Positions 31,955-43,881 of a stretch of DNA of 64,000 nt are shown here, one piece after another. Origin of the DNA: Nannochloris sp. 'desiccata'. Lineage: Eukaryota > Chlorophyta > Trebouxiophyceae > Chlorellales > Chlorellaceae. The stretch is from contig JAGTXX020000011.1 in assembly GCA_019044685.2 (NCBI GenBank), positions 372,001-436,000 on the forward strand, written 5' to 3'. The notes below the pieces were generated by a model that did not search any database, had not been told where the DNA came from, and was given only the letters and a program-made list of their open reading frames with translations. The translations under genes were made by a program, and so were the position numbers. Within the stretch, counting starts at the first letter, position 1, and the number at the start of each line of letters is the position of its first letter.

Positions 31955-33369
31955 TTAGAGCACTTTGCTAACAACCCCCGATGCAACAGTCCTGCCACCT
32001 TCACGCACAGCAAACCTCAAACCAGGCTCCATAGCAATAGGGAACAGCAACTCAAAGTTAGCACTCAAATTATCTCCAGGCATGGCCATTTCAGTCCCTT
32101 CTGGCAGTGTGACTGTTCCCGTAATATCGGCAGTACGGAAAAAGAATTGCGGTTTATAATTAGTAAAGAAGGGAGTATGCCTGCCACCTTCATCTTTACT
32201 GAGTACGTACAACTCTCCTTCAAATTTGGTATGTGGTTTGATAGAGCCAGGCTTGCATACTACTTGCCCACGCTCTACATCATCTCTCTTGATACCACGG
32301 AGCAATAACCCGACGTTGTCTCCCGCTTGACCTTCATTCAATAATTTTTTAAACATCTCAACGCCTGTGACGGTTGTCTTGGAGTTGGGGCGGATACCCA
32401 CAATTTCAACTTCCTCTCCAGTTTTAACGACTCCTTGTTCAATACGACCGGTAACGACGGTACCACGGCCCTGAATAGAGAAGACATCCTCCACTGGCAT
32501 GGAGAAGGGCTTGTCTAACGCACGAACGGGATCTGGGATATAGGCATCCACTGCGTCCATAAGTTTGAGTACTGCATCGCGTCCAATCTCATGATTTTCA
32601 CCCTTAAGAGCTGCCAAAGCAGATCCGCGAACGATTGGAATATCATCTCCTGGGAATTTATAAAAAGTCAGTAATTCACGAAGCTCCATTTCGACCAGTT
32701 CGATTAGTTCTTCATCTTCAACCATGTCGATTTTATTTAAAAAGCAGACGACGGAAGGGACACCGACTTGACGAGCGAGTAAGATATGCTCGCGAGTTTG
32801 AGGCATAGGGCCATCAGTAGCTGAGACAACCAAGATGGCACCGTCCATTTGAGCAGCGCCGGTAATCATATTTTTAACATAATCAGCGTGACCTGGGCAA
32901 TCAACGTGAGCATAATGGCGTTTATCGGTTTGGTATTCTACGTGTGCAGTGGCAATGGTGATACCACGAGCTTTCTCTTCGGGAGCTTTGTCGATTTCAT
33001 CAAAAGCTACAGCTTTCGATTTTCCGGCTTCGGCAAGAACTTTGGTGATGGCTGCAGTCAAAGTGGTCTTTCCATGATCAACGTGGCCAATGGTACCGAC
33101 GTTTAAGTGTGGTTTGGATCTCGTGTTGATATCATAGTCGCTGTAAGCGCGAGCGAGGCGTAAAAGAAGAGATTGAGAGTGATTATTACCCCTGCAGCAC
33201 ACAAATTAAATTACAAGATGAAGGTTAAAAAATAATTTATAAAGGTAAGTTGGGTGCTACTTGTGCAACTTGACCAGTGCACTTACCCGATGGCAACCTC
33301 AGCTTGGGTGGTGGCCTGCAAAACAGATGTTCCACGGGAAAGTAAAGATGTGGCTGCTTTGCGTAACAT
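31955..33369 (-). CDS. tufM: Mitochondrial elongation factor Tu
   Basis: Exons 33287-33369 and 31955-33191 join in phase 2 to 439 residues. The N-terminal ~50 residues ([20 protein letters not shown], then [11 protein letters not shown]) are a basic, Ser-rich mitochondrial presequence. The G domain shows GHVDHGKTT, the effector region [17 protein letters not shown] and NKIDM; domains II and III follow, ending [12 protein letters not shown]-Tu delivers aminoacyl-tRNA to the organellar ribosome. Green plastid EF-Tu is closer to cyanobacteria; this sequence has the proteobacterial-type residues and a plant-mitochondrial leader. A scrambled fragment of its last third lies at 19777-19890. Confidence 0.95.
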
Positions 33370-33661
33370 TTTAGTCCCTTTCACGCGGCGGCGCGTGTAT
33401 AAACAGTATTTACAACCTGACGTTGTTATGGCGCGGTAATTGAAGGTGATACAGCATCAATTTTGAGGAAATTTGAGAAAAATTCTCAGAATTAAAGCTA
33501 GAAAGATTTTGGGACAGCTGAACTTTGGCATCTAATATTCATGGTTTTGATGATGAAACATTTCAATTGTATAGCCTATATAAGCTTAAATACCCAATTC
33601 GTGTACTGATCGCCATGGAGCTTCGTGGAGGTTTTTTTTAATTCAAATTTGCTGTGTGAAT
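33370..33661. promoter_or_regulatory. Divergent intergenic region, tufM / unknown gene
   Basis: This AT-rich spacer between divergent starts includes TATATAAGC near 33576, which could serve as a TATA element for the plus-strand gene. Nothing else was seen. Confidence 0.4.
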
Positions 33662-36492
33662 ATGGAATCAGGAGCAAGGTGAGCCTTTAATTTTGATGTT
33701 CTGCGTTCTTTAGAATAAAGTGAATTTAATGCAATGCGCAATACGTTAAATAATCTCTTGAAATGTCTGATCTTCAGATCCCCATAATCTCATCTTCCAA
33801 TTTTGTATATTGCAGACCCCCTTTCCTAACTCCTCACGAGCCACTGCCCCGCTCGTTCTCTTCGGAGGATGTGCCAGTATGGGAACCAAGTGAGCAGACC
33901 CCTCGACCCCCTCCGCTACCATGTCCAGCATACCAGCCTTCAGTGCGGGCGCTCACCACCAAGCAGTACAAGGAACTTTCGCTCCTTCCCACTGCACTAC
34001 AGCAAGGGGTTCAGAACGCTGCCCCGCTTCCACTCTTGCCTATAGAGCTACCATCTGTGAGAAAAATGGTCGCTGCGGGGCATGCTTCAGACAGCGAGGG
34101 TGCAGTGACGTCAAGAATAGAGGCCCAAAAATTGGCTGTTGCCGCTGCCAAAGCTGCAGCGAAGGCTCCCAGGGCTGTTCTTTCTACTGATGCTTTTAAT
34201 CTGTCCAAAGAAACCCCTGAAGCAGAGGAACTAACAAGTCTTCTAGAAGACACCTTGGGAGAAGAAGAATTAGAAAATCGCAACCATAGGGAGGAAAATG
34301 AAACTCAAAATGAAGGAGACGGCAAGGAAAGAGAAGAAGAAGAAGAAATTGCTAATAGAGCTATTCAACATGAAAATATAGAAATAGATTTGAGCAATGA
34401 CCCAGGTACTGGTTCAATAAAACAACGAGCTACGCAAACAGCTCTCAAAGCGACAGGCTACGAATCTTGGGAAGCCTTCACAACTGAACTAAGTAAAAAT
34501 GCGGCGACCACCATCGCCGCTGCAGCTGCAAATGCAAATGCTGTAGGTACCACTACCCGCAGGAAACCTCGACCAAAGCCTGCTGCATCTATAAAACTCG
34601 ACCAAGTGATCAATTCCACGAGTCATGTTTACCACGCAGCATTCAAAAAAGCGTACTATGCAGCGAAGAATGCTTTGGAAAGAAAAGAGGCGGCAAAAAG
34701 GAAAGCTGAGCAACTAGAAGAACATAGCTCTTTAGTCCCTCGCTGGTCGTCTGTATCAGCTGCAGACCATACGTGGTATTTAAAGCATGAGGGGCATCAA
34801 CTCATGGGTGCTGATGCAGAGAGGTATGCTACTTTAGCAGCGAAATTCGAGGCTGAGAAGCTCGAGTACTGGGCAGCGGTAGAAGCTGAGGCTAGAGCCC
34901 ATCCAGCGAGATACCAACACATAGGTCCACGCCAAGGGGGACAGCTGGAAGAAGATTTGCGGTTAAGAAAGAAACGAGTGCTGGAAACTATGCCGCAGTT
35001 TTGGAAACTTCGACATGTAGTTGATCTATCTATTCAGAACCGTAGTGCTGTAATTACAAGTTGCAGCGGTGGCGGTGGCGGTGGCAGTGGTGGCCAGAGT
35101 ACCAGTAGTGAGTTGTTTCCTTTGGAAAAAGAGTTGTTACGGCTAGGAGAGGCCCCTACTTTGCTTCAATTGCCTTCTGGAACCAATTTACCTGGCAGTA
35201 AACTCTATTTGCCGGCACAGATCTCTGAGCAGGCAGGTCCACGGCCAGGAGAAGCTGGTGCTGTGTACCGCAAAGCGTGCGCAGCAGCTTTATGGGAGGA
35301 CTCAAACCTTGCCACCGCACTGCAAAAGAGTGCAAAAATTCTAGAAAATGAAGAAGCGAATTCTGAAGTTATTGTATGTGCTACATCAGGAGCGATGCTA
35401 TGCCTGCTGCGCTCTTCACTTTTAAATCACAGCCCAGCATGGCACATTCCCGTTTTTGTTGAGTCTGCTGCCTCGCCTGCACGAAAACGGAAGATCTACC
35501 TAAGCAAACCGATACTAACAGAGAAAGAAACCCTTCGTGTTAAACAGCAACGGATACAAAAATATGCTATTATAACCGAAGGCTTGGCATCAGATCCATC
35601 TCACCGTCCCAAGCCAAGTAATGCTGCACCTGGACCGAGAGAGCGCATGTACTGGCTAACTCTAACTGGCCCTTCTAAAGGGGAGAGGCTTCCGCTGTGT
35701 ATTAGAACCCATGGAAGGGTACTAATTGAGTCAAAACGTGAAGAAAAAACGGAAAAAGAAAAGGATGGGGAAGAAGAAGAAGAAGGAAAGACGGCGCCAT
35801 TGCTGCCGCCTCGTTCTCTTTCTGCAGTCTTGGCTGTCTCTACAGACTACTTGCCAGAGCCAGATATCGAGCAAGATGCGCCGAATGAACTAGCCACATG
35901 GTGGGCAAAGCTTGCATTGACTCCCAGGGCTGATACTGCTGCTGTAGCCCATGTTCGTGTGCCTTCTAATAGAATGATCGATTGGAAATTATGGAGCCAG
36001 AAGGACATTGCTTCAAAATTTGGCAATACGCTAGATATAGAAACCTCGGCAAAGTCTACTATAGATACTATTATGGAGAGTTTGAAAGATTTGGAGCCTG
36101 GGAAGTATTTATTAAAGCATGATGCTGCGCAAAAATCAGTTCAAATACTTCAAGAGGAAGAAGAGCACACGGTACAGGCGACGGGAGAGAAAGCGCAAGA
36201 TGTTTATGACCTTCATGCATCTCAAGCGACTGCTGGGGAAATAGATACTTCTATAGATTCATTTATACCCCCCAAATGGCGTCCATATCGTGAAGATGTG
36301 GCTCAGGTGCCGTTTACTTTTCCTCCTGAAGTGCATGGTGGTAGAGGACAAGGGCGAGGCGGTGGTGGTGGCAAGGGGGGTTCCAGGAAAAGACAGAGAA
36401 ATAATCCTTGGCAAGGTGATTTAGACCAAGTGCAGCACGTAGCTACGATATCTAGGTCAGAATATGCTGCACAATTGCTTGAAGAACTGTAA
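33662..36492 (+). CDS. Unrecognised 897-residue nuclear-type protein
   Basis: Exon 1 (33662-33678, MESGA-R) joins in phase 2 to exon 2 (33816-36492). This is preferred to an ATG at 33763, which lies in the predicted intron just before an AT-rich tract and TTGCAG. The N-terminal RPPFLTPHEPLPRSFSSEDVP is Pro-rich. An acidic, Ala-rich region follows, then a conserved-looking segment (about 325-430, WYLKHEGHQLMGADAERYATL and FWKLRHVVDLS). A second ordered part at about 540-780 has WHIPVFVES, KIYLSKPI, ATWWAKLALTPRA and WKLWSQKDIASKFG. The tail is Gly-rich and basic (GGKGGSRKRQRNN). The C-terminal half loosely recalls the ICE2/NARG2 C-terminal domain, but I cannot support a family assignment. Confidence 0.7.
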
Positions 36493-36747
36493 AAAAAGTG
36501 GCCCTGTGAATGAAATCGAGCAAAGATATGGAAGCGTGAAGAAGGAAGCAAATCAAAAGCGCAGATTCTTTTGTCCACAAAATATCTATTCTGAAAAATA
36601 TGGCCGAAAAGTTTGATTTGTTCCATATAAAATCATATTTTATCTGCATTCTTCACTGATACTCAAACTAGCAATGGATAAAGAGTGTAAAAATGCGGCT
36701 GTCATGCCTCTAGCGCGGTTGAACCTCTGATTAATAAGCTACTAAGG

Positions 36748-39700
36748 ATGGCAGAAGAAATAACCCCCCCAGCCGATATGGGGCAGCTGTCTGTGCTGGT
36801 GATTGATCCAAGATCGTCAAGCCGGGCTGCAACCACAAAACTTCTGGAAGAGAGTGGCTACAAGGTGAGAAACCACATATTTCTCCATCCATCTCTTAGA
36901 AATTCGTTTATGCCGGAGCTTCTTATGGGTCTCTGTTTCTGTGGATTTTCCCCCACTAATTTATTTGTTTATATAATTTTGATACAGGTTTTAGCGGTGC
37001 CGACCGGTAGCAAAGCGTTTGCTTTACTATCGCAGCCAAGGGAGGCTGGAGGCAGCCCCATTGTCGATGCAGTTCTCAAAGCACACGACCCTCCGGTATC
37101 CAACGGGCCCCGATTTTTGCAAAAGTTCATGGAAATAGAGCACACGAAGGAGCTCCCAGTCATCGGTGAGTGACGGTAACTTTACTTCTTCTGCCTTGTC
37201 TAATTCCATTCATTGGTTTTTCTTCCTGCTTCTATAAAAGCTTTTCTAACCTCTTCTTGCCTCTTTGCCAAATCTTCATAGTCTATTCAAATAAAGGCGA
37301 GCAGGAAGCTGTCCTTCAGTGCATGTCCCTAGGGGCTGTAGACTTTTGGATTACCCCGCTCCGCTCCAATGAGGTCCGCAACTTATGGACTCGTGTTTGG
37401 CAACGCAAAGGATTCCCCACAGCCCCTGGCGTTAAACCATATCTATTAGGAGAGAGTTCCGGAGATGGAAGCGATGATACTAATAAGTAAGCATGTTGTT
37501 TTTCCCCTGAATATCTGAATAAATATAAATTTATATTTGGTAGGCGGCTGAGATGCTCGTTATGCATTAAATTATTATAACTTCTAACTCTCGTTCTTAA
37601 TTCTACTTACTACAGTTTGGAAGACGCTGAAAAGACGTCCAACGAAGGCTCTGCTCCTAGTGGTGCCGCTGTGAAGCGTAATGGCAGCAGTGGCGGCAGC
37701 GGCAGCGGCCAAGATGGTAGTGGAAGTGGACCTGACGGCCAAGCTGGCACACACATAGCAATGCCTTCACAACCGCATAGCGGGCCAGATGGTACCGGTA
37801 CAGGAACCAACGGTGCGAATAATGGCAGTGGCGGCGATGGAACTGAATTTGGAGGTGGCAGCGGCAGCGGAAACCCGACAGATGCTGGTGCTGATGACCA
37901 GCTTCAACAACAGCAAGGCCACGAACAACAAAATCAGCAAGATCAACAAGAAGGGCACCATCATCATCATCACCACCACCATCACCATCACCACCGCTCC
38001 AACGGCAGGGGAAAGCTTAACCAAACTGAGGCTTCGATGGCTCATATGGAAGCTGAGGCAACGCATAGATTGCCTCAATCCCAACAACCACATCACCATC
38101 AAGGTGATTTTGCAGCACCTCCTCCAAGACCAAAGCTCCCAGCAGCTGGAAATAAGAATGGTACTACTGGAAACGGCCATGGTGGGTGGAGTTCAAGTGT
38201 CCCCCCAGCTCCCCTGGATGGAAGACGACATGTACCCGGTGCAGCTCACCACTACAGAAACGCGCATGGCAGTGGTGCAACCTCTAAAGCCGTGGGTTCA
38301 CCGTCCCCTCTTAGACGCGGTTTCAATCCTGCTGCTGCTGCAGAAGAGGACGAACTAGCAACAGCAGCAATGGCCCCAATAGCAAGTGTTCAAGGTAAGA
38401 CGCTGAACACTAAATTAGGCGCCCAGGAGGTTGCAGAAGTAGCTGAAGCTCTCGCTTCTCTACGAGGTGCATGTGAACGAGCAGCTGCACATCCTCATAG
38501 CTTAGCCCCCCGGGGTGGCGGTGCATTTCATCCCCCTAGAGCACCAAGAACGGCTGCAGCAAGAAACGCTACTGCTGCCGCTGCTGCTGCAGCAAGCTTG
38601 GTTCCTAGTGGATCTGCTGATACCCATCTTGCCGTTGTTCGTGGGAGTGGAGACTCTTCTGGTAACCCTCCATCAGGTCCAGCTACGATGATCAGTCCTG
38701 AAGCAGCGCAACTCCAAGCATCAGCTGCGGCGGCAGCTGCTGCTGCTCGATCAGGCCTACCTCCCATGTTTGCTCATCAAATCGGCCATCATACTCTACC
38801 ACCTGGTGTTGATCCTGCTATTCTTCAACAACAATATGCAGCGCATTACCACCCACAATATGCTCCGTATGGCTATCTTCCGGCACCCATCCCATATTGG
38901 GCAGCCCCACCTGGGATGCTACAGGCACTGGAAAGTGATGATGGTGGTGGTGGTGGTGCTACGCCTGCGTTGAGTATGCAATATGCGTATGCCCCTCCTC
39001 CTCCACCGATGCCTCCTCCTTCCATACAAGGAGGACCTGGAATGGAACACACACCGCAGCAAGCTCTAGAAAATCAGCAGCAACAGCAGCAGCAGTATTC
39101 TGCTGCAATGCCTTGGTTGCAACAGCATTATTTAATGCATATAGCAGCTGCTATGCAGCAGCAACAACAGCAACAACCTCAAAGCCAACAGCAGCAATTC
39201 ACTGCTATTAAAGTTAAATCAGAAAGTGGTGGTGGTGGTGGCGGCGGCGGTGCTGCAATGACGCGGTATCCACGTCCTAGAGTGGGCGGTCTTCATGACG
39301 AGAGCGGGAATGGAACTGGCGCTGCTTCGCCTATGGGGCGCCTCACCCCTGGCTCCGTCATCGGTGCTGGCGGTTCTTCTGCTGGACCTACTATGCTTGA
39401 TACCAACGGCGGCGGCCCTCTCTCGAGTGCACCCCCACACAGCCGCTCCGACATCCGCCAAGCTGCCTTGGCCAAATACCGCGAGAAAAGGAAAGCGCGG
39501 GATAGCAACGCAGCGAGTAAAATTCGATACCAAAGTCGGAAAGTCCTTGCTGAAGCACGTCCGAGGGTCCGTGGACAGTTTGTTCGTGTTCAAAATGATA
39601 CAACCACTGGTGGTGGTGGTGGTGGTGGTGGTGGTGGTGGTGGTGGTGGTGGTGGTGGTGGTGGTGGTGGTGGTGGTGGTGGTGGTGGTGGTGGTGGTGG

Positions 39701-40508
39701 GCGGGATATTGAAGCTTCATCTGATGCTGTAGCGGCAGGTGCAGGTACAGCTAAGGGTATAAATCAAGGCACTACCACTCAAGTCTCAAACCCCCCTTCT
39801 AATACTCTTCCAGCGCCCGACAAGCGCAGAGGTGACGATGATCGCGATGGTGGTGACAATACGGATATGGGTTCTCAGCCCGAGTCAGCTCCCGATAGCA
39901 GAGAAGGTAAAATGTCTGATCGCGACGAAGAGGATAATAATGGTCTCAATAAAGGCGCTACAGAAGAAGATATGGAATACGATTGCCAAGAAGAAGATCT
40001 TGGTGAGACTGGCGAAGAAGAAGAAGAAGAAGAGCCTTCTGCACGTGCCCCAGCCAAAGCCGAGATCGGTGTGGGGGTAGCAAAAATGATTGTAGATGAA
40101 CCTACACCGACAGCGAACGGTCCTCCAACTACTGGTACGAATACTGCCGGCATTGGTGGTGTTGGTACCGGAAGACGTATGACACGGTCACATGCGGTAC
40201 CTAAAACCGTACCTGCACCACATCTAACTGGACACAAACATGGCCGGCAGCAAAGCTCAAAACCACCTCGCTCAGCAGCAGTCTCTATACCACCAGCTGC
40301 AGGAATTGCTGTAGGAGGAGCCAGAGGGAGTACGCATGGTGTTGTAGTTGACGAGGATCCTGAGTCAAATCAAACAAAGAGAACGAATACCAATAATAAC
40401 GGCAGATCTGATTCTGGCTCAAATTCTCCGCAAGAAGAAGTTGGACCCCCTAATGCTGCTCTTAAAACATCTGGAAAGCCACCTCCTGCCAAGCAACAAC
40501 ATCGATAG
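36748..40508 (+). CDS. Pseudo-response regulator with CCT domain (TOC1/PRR-like)
   Basis: Four exons, 36748-36864, 36988-37165, 37282-37486 and 37616-40508, join in phase to 1,130 residues. Residues about 13-150 form a receiver-like fold (LSVLVIDPRSSSRAATTKLLEESGYK, ELPVIVYSNKGE, AVDFWITPLRSNEVRNLW). At the phospho-acceptor place, filled by Asp in true regulators and Glu in plant PRRs, the alignment shows KAHDPP with Ala. A CCT domain lies at about residues 776-825 (ALAKYREKRKARDSNAASKIRYQSRK), the DNA-contacting nuclear domain of TOC1 and CONSTANS. The region between is low-complexity with runs of His, Gln, Gly and Ala, and a 31-Gly run follows the CCT domain. A role in the circadian clock is inferred from the family. 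Confidence 0.9.
39609..39701 (+). repeat. (GGT)30 microsatellite coding for 31 glycines
   Basis: Thirty GGT codons and one GGG lie in the PRR-like gene shortly after the CCT domain. The near-perfect codon identity shows recent slippage rather than selection on the peptide. The opposite strand reads as a spurious poly-His frame. Confidence 0.95.
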
Positions 40509-41397
40509 TTGTTCTTCCCTTCAAAAAGGCTATTTAGAAAAATATCTGTATCCTTGTCTTCTGCTGTAGCCACTAATTAATCTGTTAGTGCTCTCTAGCT
40601 TTAGCTTTTAGTTGATATCATTTCATTTCAATGAATTTACTGTGCTTTATTATGAATTTCAAATACCCTTTCGTTTGTTTATTCTACTCGCAGACGCCGA
40701 AACAGTGTCTCTCAGAACAGTGTTTAGGGTTTTGCTTCTTAAATACCCTTTCTTTCTCTGTTTTTCGCTCTTTGGATCGTCATAACGACCAAACAAATCA
40801 ATCCTTGAATTTATCCCTGAACACTTGAAACCAAACCTTACTTCCCCCTAAATGAATGAATGCATCCAATTTCGTTTTTTCCGGCTTTTTCTTCCTTTCT
40901 TTTTTCATTTTGCAGCCCTACGTGAAGAACAACTTTTTCTTTTCCTCTCAAACGGACGCTTAAAGAAAGTAAAGTAAAAGCTTTTAGATTCGGCTATTTC
41001 TCCCAAGAGTAAACAAATGTTCCCAAAAGGCCTTTTTTCTACCATTTTTGCCTCTCAACGACAATTTTATTTCTCTATCGTTCTCCTTTTCTTTATCCCT
41101 TTTAAACAACTTTTTCCTGGCAAATTTCATTTTCTTTCTTTCCAGAGACCCTTTTTTCTATTTTGGTGTCTGCCAGGCTTTCAAAGAGAAGGAATTCTCC
41201 ACCTTTCAAGGGTGATAAACATGTAATTTTGTTTCAATAACATTCCTTATTACACAGCTTGAGTCCAGCTCCACAAAAGACGAGGAGATGTTGCGAAACG
41301 AAAAAGATTTGATAATGTATAGATACTTAAAAAGAAAGAAAAAAGCGGCATTATGTATCATTTTTAGAATTATGGGGGTAATTTTTACGGATATTAC
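40509..41397. other. 889-nt convergent intergenic region
   Basis: This pyrimidine-rich, AT-rich sequence lies between the stops of the PRR-like and Cpn10 genes. It contains only short spurious open frames. It probably includes a long PRR 3' UTR. No repeat, tRNA or conserved element was recognised. Confidence 0.45.
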
Positions 41398-42143
41398 TTA
41401 AGAAAGCTTAGCCAAGATACTTTTTTGAGCAACAAAGCACACCTCTCCATTCGGCACCTCAATATCAGAGGAACCATATTTAGTGAAAAGAACCATATCT
41501 CCAGTAGAGACACCAATATCAACTTCATCACCAACAGCCATAACAGTACCTATAAGGGCATCTTCCATGCGGGGGGTGGAAGAAGAGGTGAGGAGAATAC
41601 CGCCAGCAGTTTTCTGCAAAGAAAGAGAAGAGGAATGGGAGGCGGCTGTGAGAAGAAGTCTATTTTGATTTTGGGGGCTTATTTTTTATAAGAAGAGTGG
41701 TATAATCCTTACCTCTTCCTTTTCCTTGGGCTTGACAAGAAGTCTATCGCCGAGTGGTGCCATCTGCAAGATCAGAGATGTGATATGATATTAATTAAAG
41801 GTCAGCGGGGAATGTCACCAACGTTTCTAGAAATTTATCTTTCCCGGGGCGTACCTGTGACACATCAAGGCCAGCATCGGCGGTCAGAACAGCCTGTATC
41901 TGAAAATTTCTGAGATTTCGGCTAGTGCGGCGACCAGCTGCAGAGGAAAACGAGGGAACAATAAATTTACCATGTGATGCCATCTAGAAGAGTGCAACTA
42001 CAGAATGCAGTGCCTTCGTCAGAGTTTGACAATCTAATCTTACCGTTGACAAACGCAACATTGCGAGAAGATCTAAAAGAGCGAGCAATTCCCTGAGAGG
42101 GGCGGGCGACGCTGGCATTCACAGAAGACATTGCAATGGCCAT
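41398..42143 (-). CDS. Chloroplast co-chaperonin Cpn10 (GroES-like, single domain)
   Basis: Four exons, 42044-42143, 41855-41937, 41713-41763 and 41398-41613, join in phase to 149 residues. Exon 1 and part of exon 2 encode a Ser/Arg/Ala-rich plastid transit peptide (MAIAMSSVNASVARPSQGIA, then RRTSRNLRNFQIQAV). The single GroES domain starts MAPLGDRLLVKPKEKEE, contains the mobile-loop region KTAGGILLTSSST, and ends KYGSSDIEVPNGEVCFVAQKSILAKLS. Cpn10 caps the Cpn60 chaperonin that folds Rubisco and other stromal proteins. Plant Cpn20 has two such domains; this gene has one. The start at 42143 is chosen because it opens the transit peptide; an upstream in-frame ATG exists but adds no leader-like sequence. 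Confidence 0.88.
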
Positions 42144-42926
42144 TTTGAAAATTGAGCAAGTACGCTCAACTCGCTCGTCAATAGATGTATACGCAACGCC
42201 TTGATATTTCTGAATGCAGAATATGTCCCACACTGTCGTTATTTTTGAGAGGCCTACCCTCTTGGTGGCCATGCTTTGCAATGTCATCATGGCATGCCTT
42301 GGCAAGGCTTGATTTTTTTTTCAAGCACAGCATGGCCGGTTGGAAACAGTGACGCACTTCAGGAACCGGGCAGGATCCTGCCGAATTTTGTTTTAACTTC
42401 GTCTAAAGTACTTCTGAGAAACACGGCGGACTCTTGCAGAGAGGTACCCGCTCGCAGACCACTTCATAGCGGTCACTTCACCGGTAAATCTTCACCGCCA
42501 TAAAGATTGAGGACAGTTAGTTTGTCAAACTGGTCTGCCAAATCTGATTTCCATTCCTTGAATTTGCTGCGTCAGTTCGTATGTCGTTAAAATATAGTAT
42601 CTCATTCCTCACTTTATGCATACCTGATTTTATTTACAAGAGCCCAAGGTCGGCAAATCAATAGCAGCCGTTGTGAAAGCCTTGTGGCCTTGTGCAGCGG
42701 GTAGCTAAGCCCCTAATTGATCGGACTATGACTATTAAAGGATGTATTTATTACGCTGTGTGTTGCTAATCAGACTTTGTTTCTCCTAAGTGAAATTCCT
42801 TACCCCCCCGCACATTATCCTTTCTTTTTTGAATCTCGTGCTTTCCTCTGCTTTGCTCAAGATAGAGAAGAACCCAATTCTTACACTAAATAGCACATAT
42901 CATTACGAACGTTCATACCAACCAAA
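42144..42926. other. 783-nt intergenic region
   Basis: This lies between the start of Cpn10 and the 3' end of the Ycf49-like gene. One 75-codon plus-strand frame (42276-42503) has unconvincing composition and no recognisable motif. No RNA gene or repeat was recognised. Confidence 0.4.
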
Positions 42927-43523
42927 CTACGCCCCTTCTGTCTGTGCACTTTGATAAATCCTATACGCAGCAGCCCAACATGTAAAATTTCCTAAAACAG
43001 TCAACCCCGCTTGCAACGTCACTAAAAATTCTAACTCTGGCGCATTATAAAAGAAATGCCAGGTACAGGCACACATGGCAGAGCCTAAACAGGGAAGCAT
43101 ACCCCATGTCATTCCCTTCCATCGAGGATTTCCAGAAACTTCTCCGTAACGCCACATCAATCCCATCCCCGCTAACCATTCAATTACGGACGAGGTGTGC
43201 ACCGCCCATGTGGGGAGGGAGAGCGCGTTGGAGGGCTCCATGTGAAGCTCCAAGGCGGCAGCAGGGTCGGCAATGGCAGCGAAAGAGAGGGCGAGGGTAC
43301 CTGCTGCAAGGGCTAAGCTAGGGAGGTGCTGCGCTTGTTGAGGAGGCAGGAAAGGCGGTGGTGTTTCAATATTTGATCTACTTGCTAAGGATTTTTGACT
43401 AGAGCAGAGAAGAGCAGGCACAGGGGTGCCGCATATGCGTCGTTTATTGTATTGATATTCATTCTGTGCAGTAGATTTGGCTAGGCTGGAAGCACTTGGG
43501 AGGCAAAGGCTTGATATCATCAT
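42927..43523 (-). CDS. Ycf49-like (DUF2499) plastid membrane protein
   Basis: The start at 43523 gives 198 residues and opens a Ser/Arg-rich plastid leader (MMISSLCLPSASSLAKSTAQ). An in-frame ATG at 43688 would add 55 residues that look like translated 5' UTR. The conserved block begins ALSLPTWAVHTSSVIEWLAGMGLMWRYGEVSGNPRWKGMTWGMLP and continues with CACTWHFFYN and LVTLQAGLTVLGNFT, matching Ycf49/DUF2499. Three or four membrane segments follow the leader. The family is encoded in cyanobacteria, some algal plastids and green nuclei; its function is not established. Confidence 0.82.
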   Translation of the reverse strand: MMISSLCLPSASSLAKSTAQNEYQYNKRRICGTPVPALLCSSQKSLASRSNIETPPPFLPPQQAQHLPSLALAAGTLALSFAAIADPAAALELHMEPSNALSLPTWAVHTSSVIEWLAGMGLMWRYGEVSGNPRWKGMTWGMLPCLGSAMCACTWHFFYNAPELEFLVTLQAGLTVLGNFTCWAAAYRIYQSAQTEGA

Positions 43524-43881
43524 TGCAATGCGTAGGAAATGAACCTCTTTACAATGTACTTCCAAAGATTGGTCTAATGATGAACGATTATTGATGGATA
43601 AGTAGAAGGATGATTTGATTATATTCAACGTCAAGAAATGAGGTTGTATAAAATCAAGCGTTTTTGAAAATTTCGAGAGAGATTTCACCTTTTATCATAA
43701 TATGCCGATACTCTTGCCATCGAGCGATATTTATCTTACTTGTCTCAACTTATCCAGCCAGTGCGACATCATTTTAGCAGCAGCATCTCGGTCTTGAGCT
43801 AAAGACAGAGCAATAACTAAATATTGATTGATTCTCTGCCGATGGCTGAATAGTTGTAAGAAATAGCTCAAGGAATTCATT
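43524..43881. promoter_or_regulatory. Divergent intergenic region, Ycf49-like / exportin-7
   Basis: 358 nt hold the 5' regions of two divergent genes. No clear core-promoter motif was recognised. Confidence 0.35.

Noticed and set aside
33763..33815. ATG at 33763 (MSDLQIPIISSSN) as the start of the 897-residue protein
   Set aside because: The stretch looks like the 3' end of an intron (pyrimidines, TTGCAG), and an upstream ATG exon joins in phase.
39391..39720. Minus-strand frame with a long poly-His stretch
   Set aside because: It is the reverse complement of the (GGT)30 tract in the PRR-like gene and has no conserved sequence.
42276..42503. 75-codon plus-strand frame upstream of Cpn10
   Set aside because: Composition is not protein-like, no motif, and it overlaps the antisense 5' region of Cpn10.
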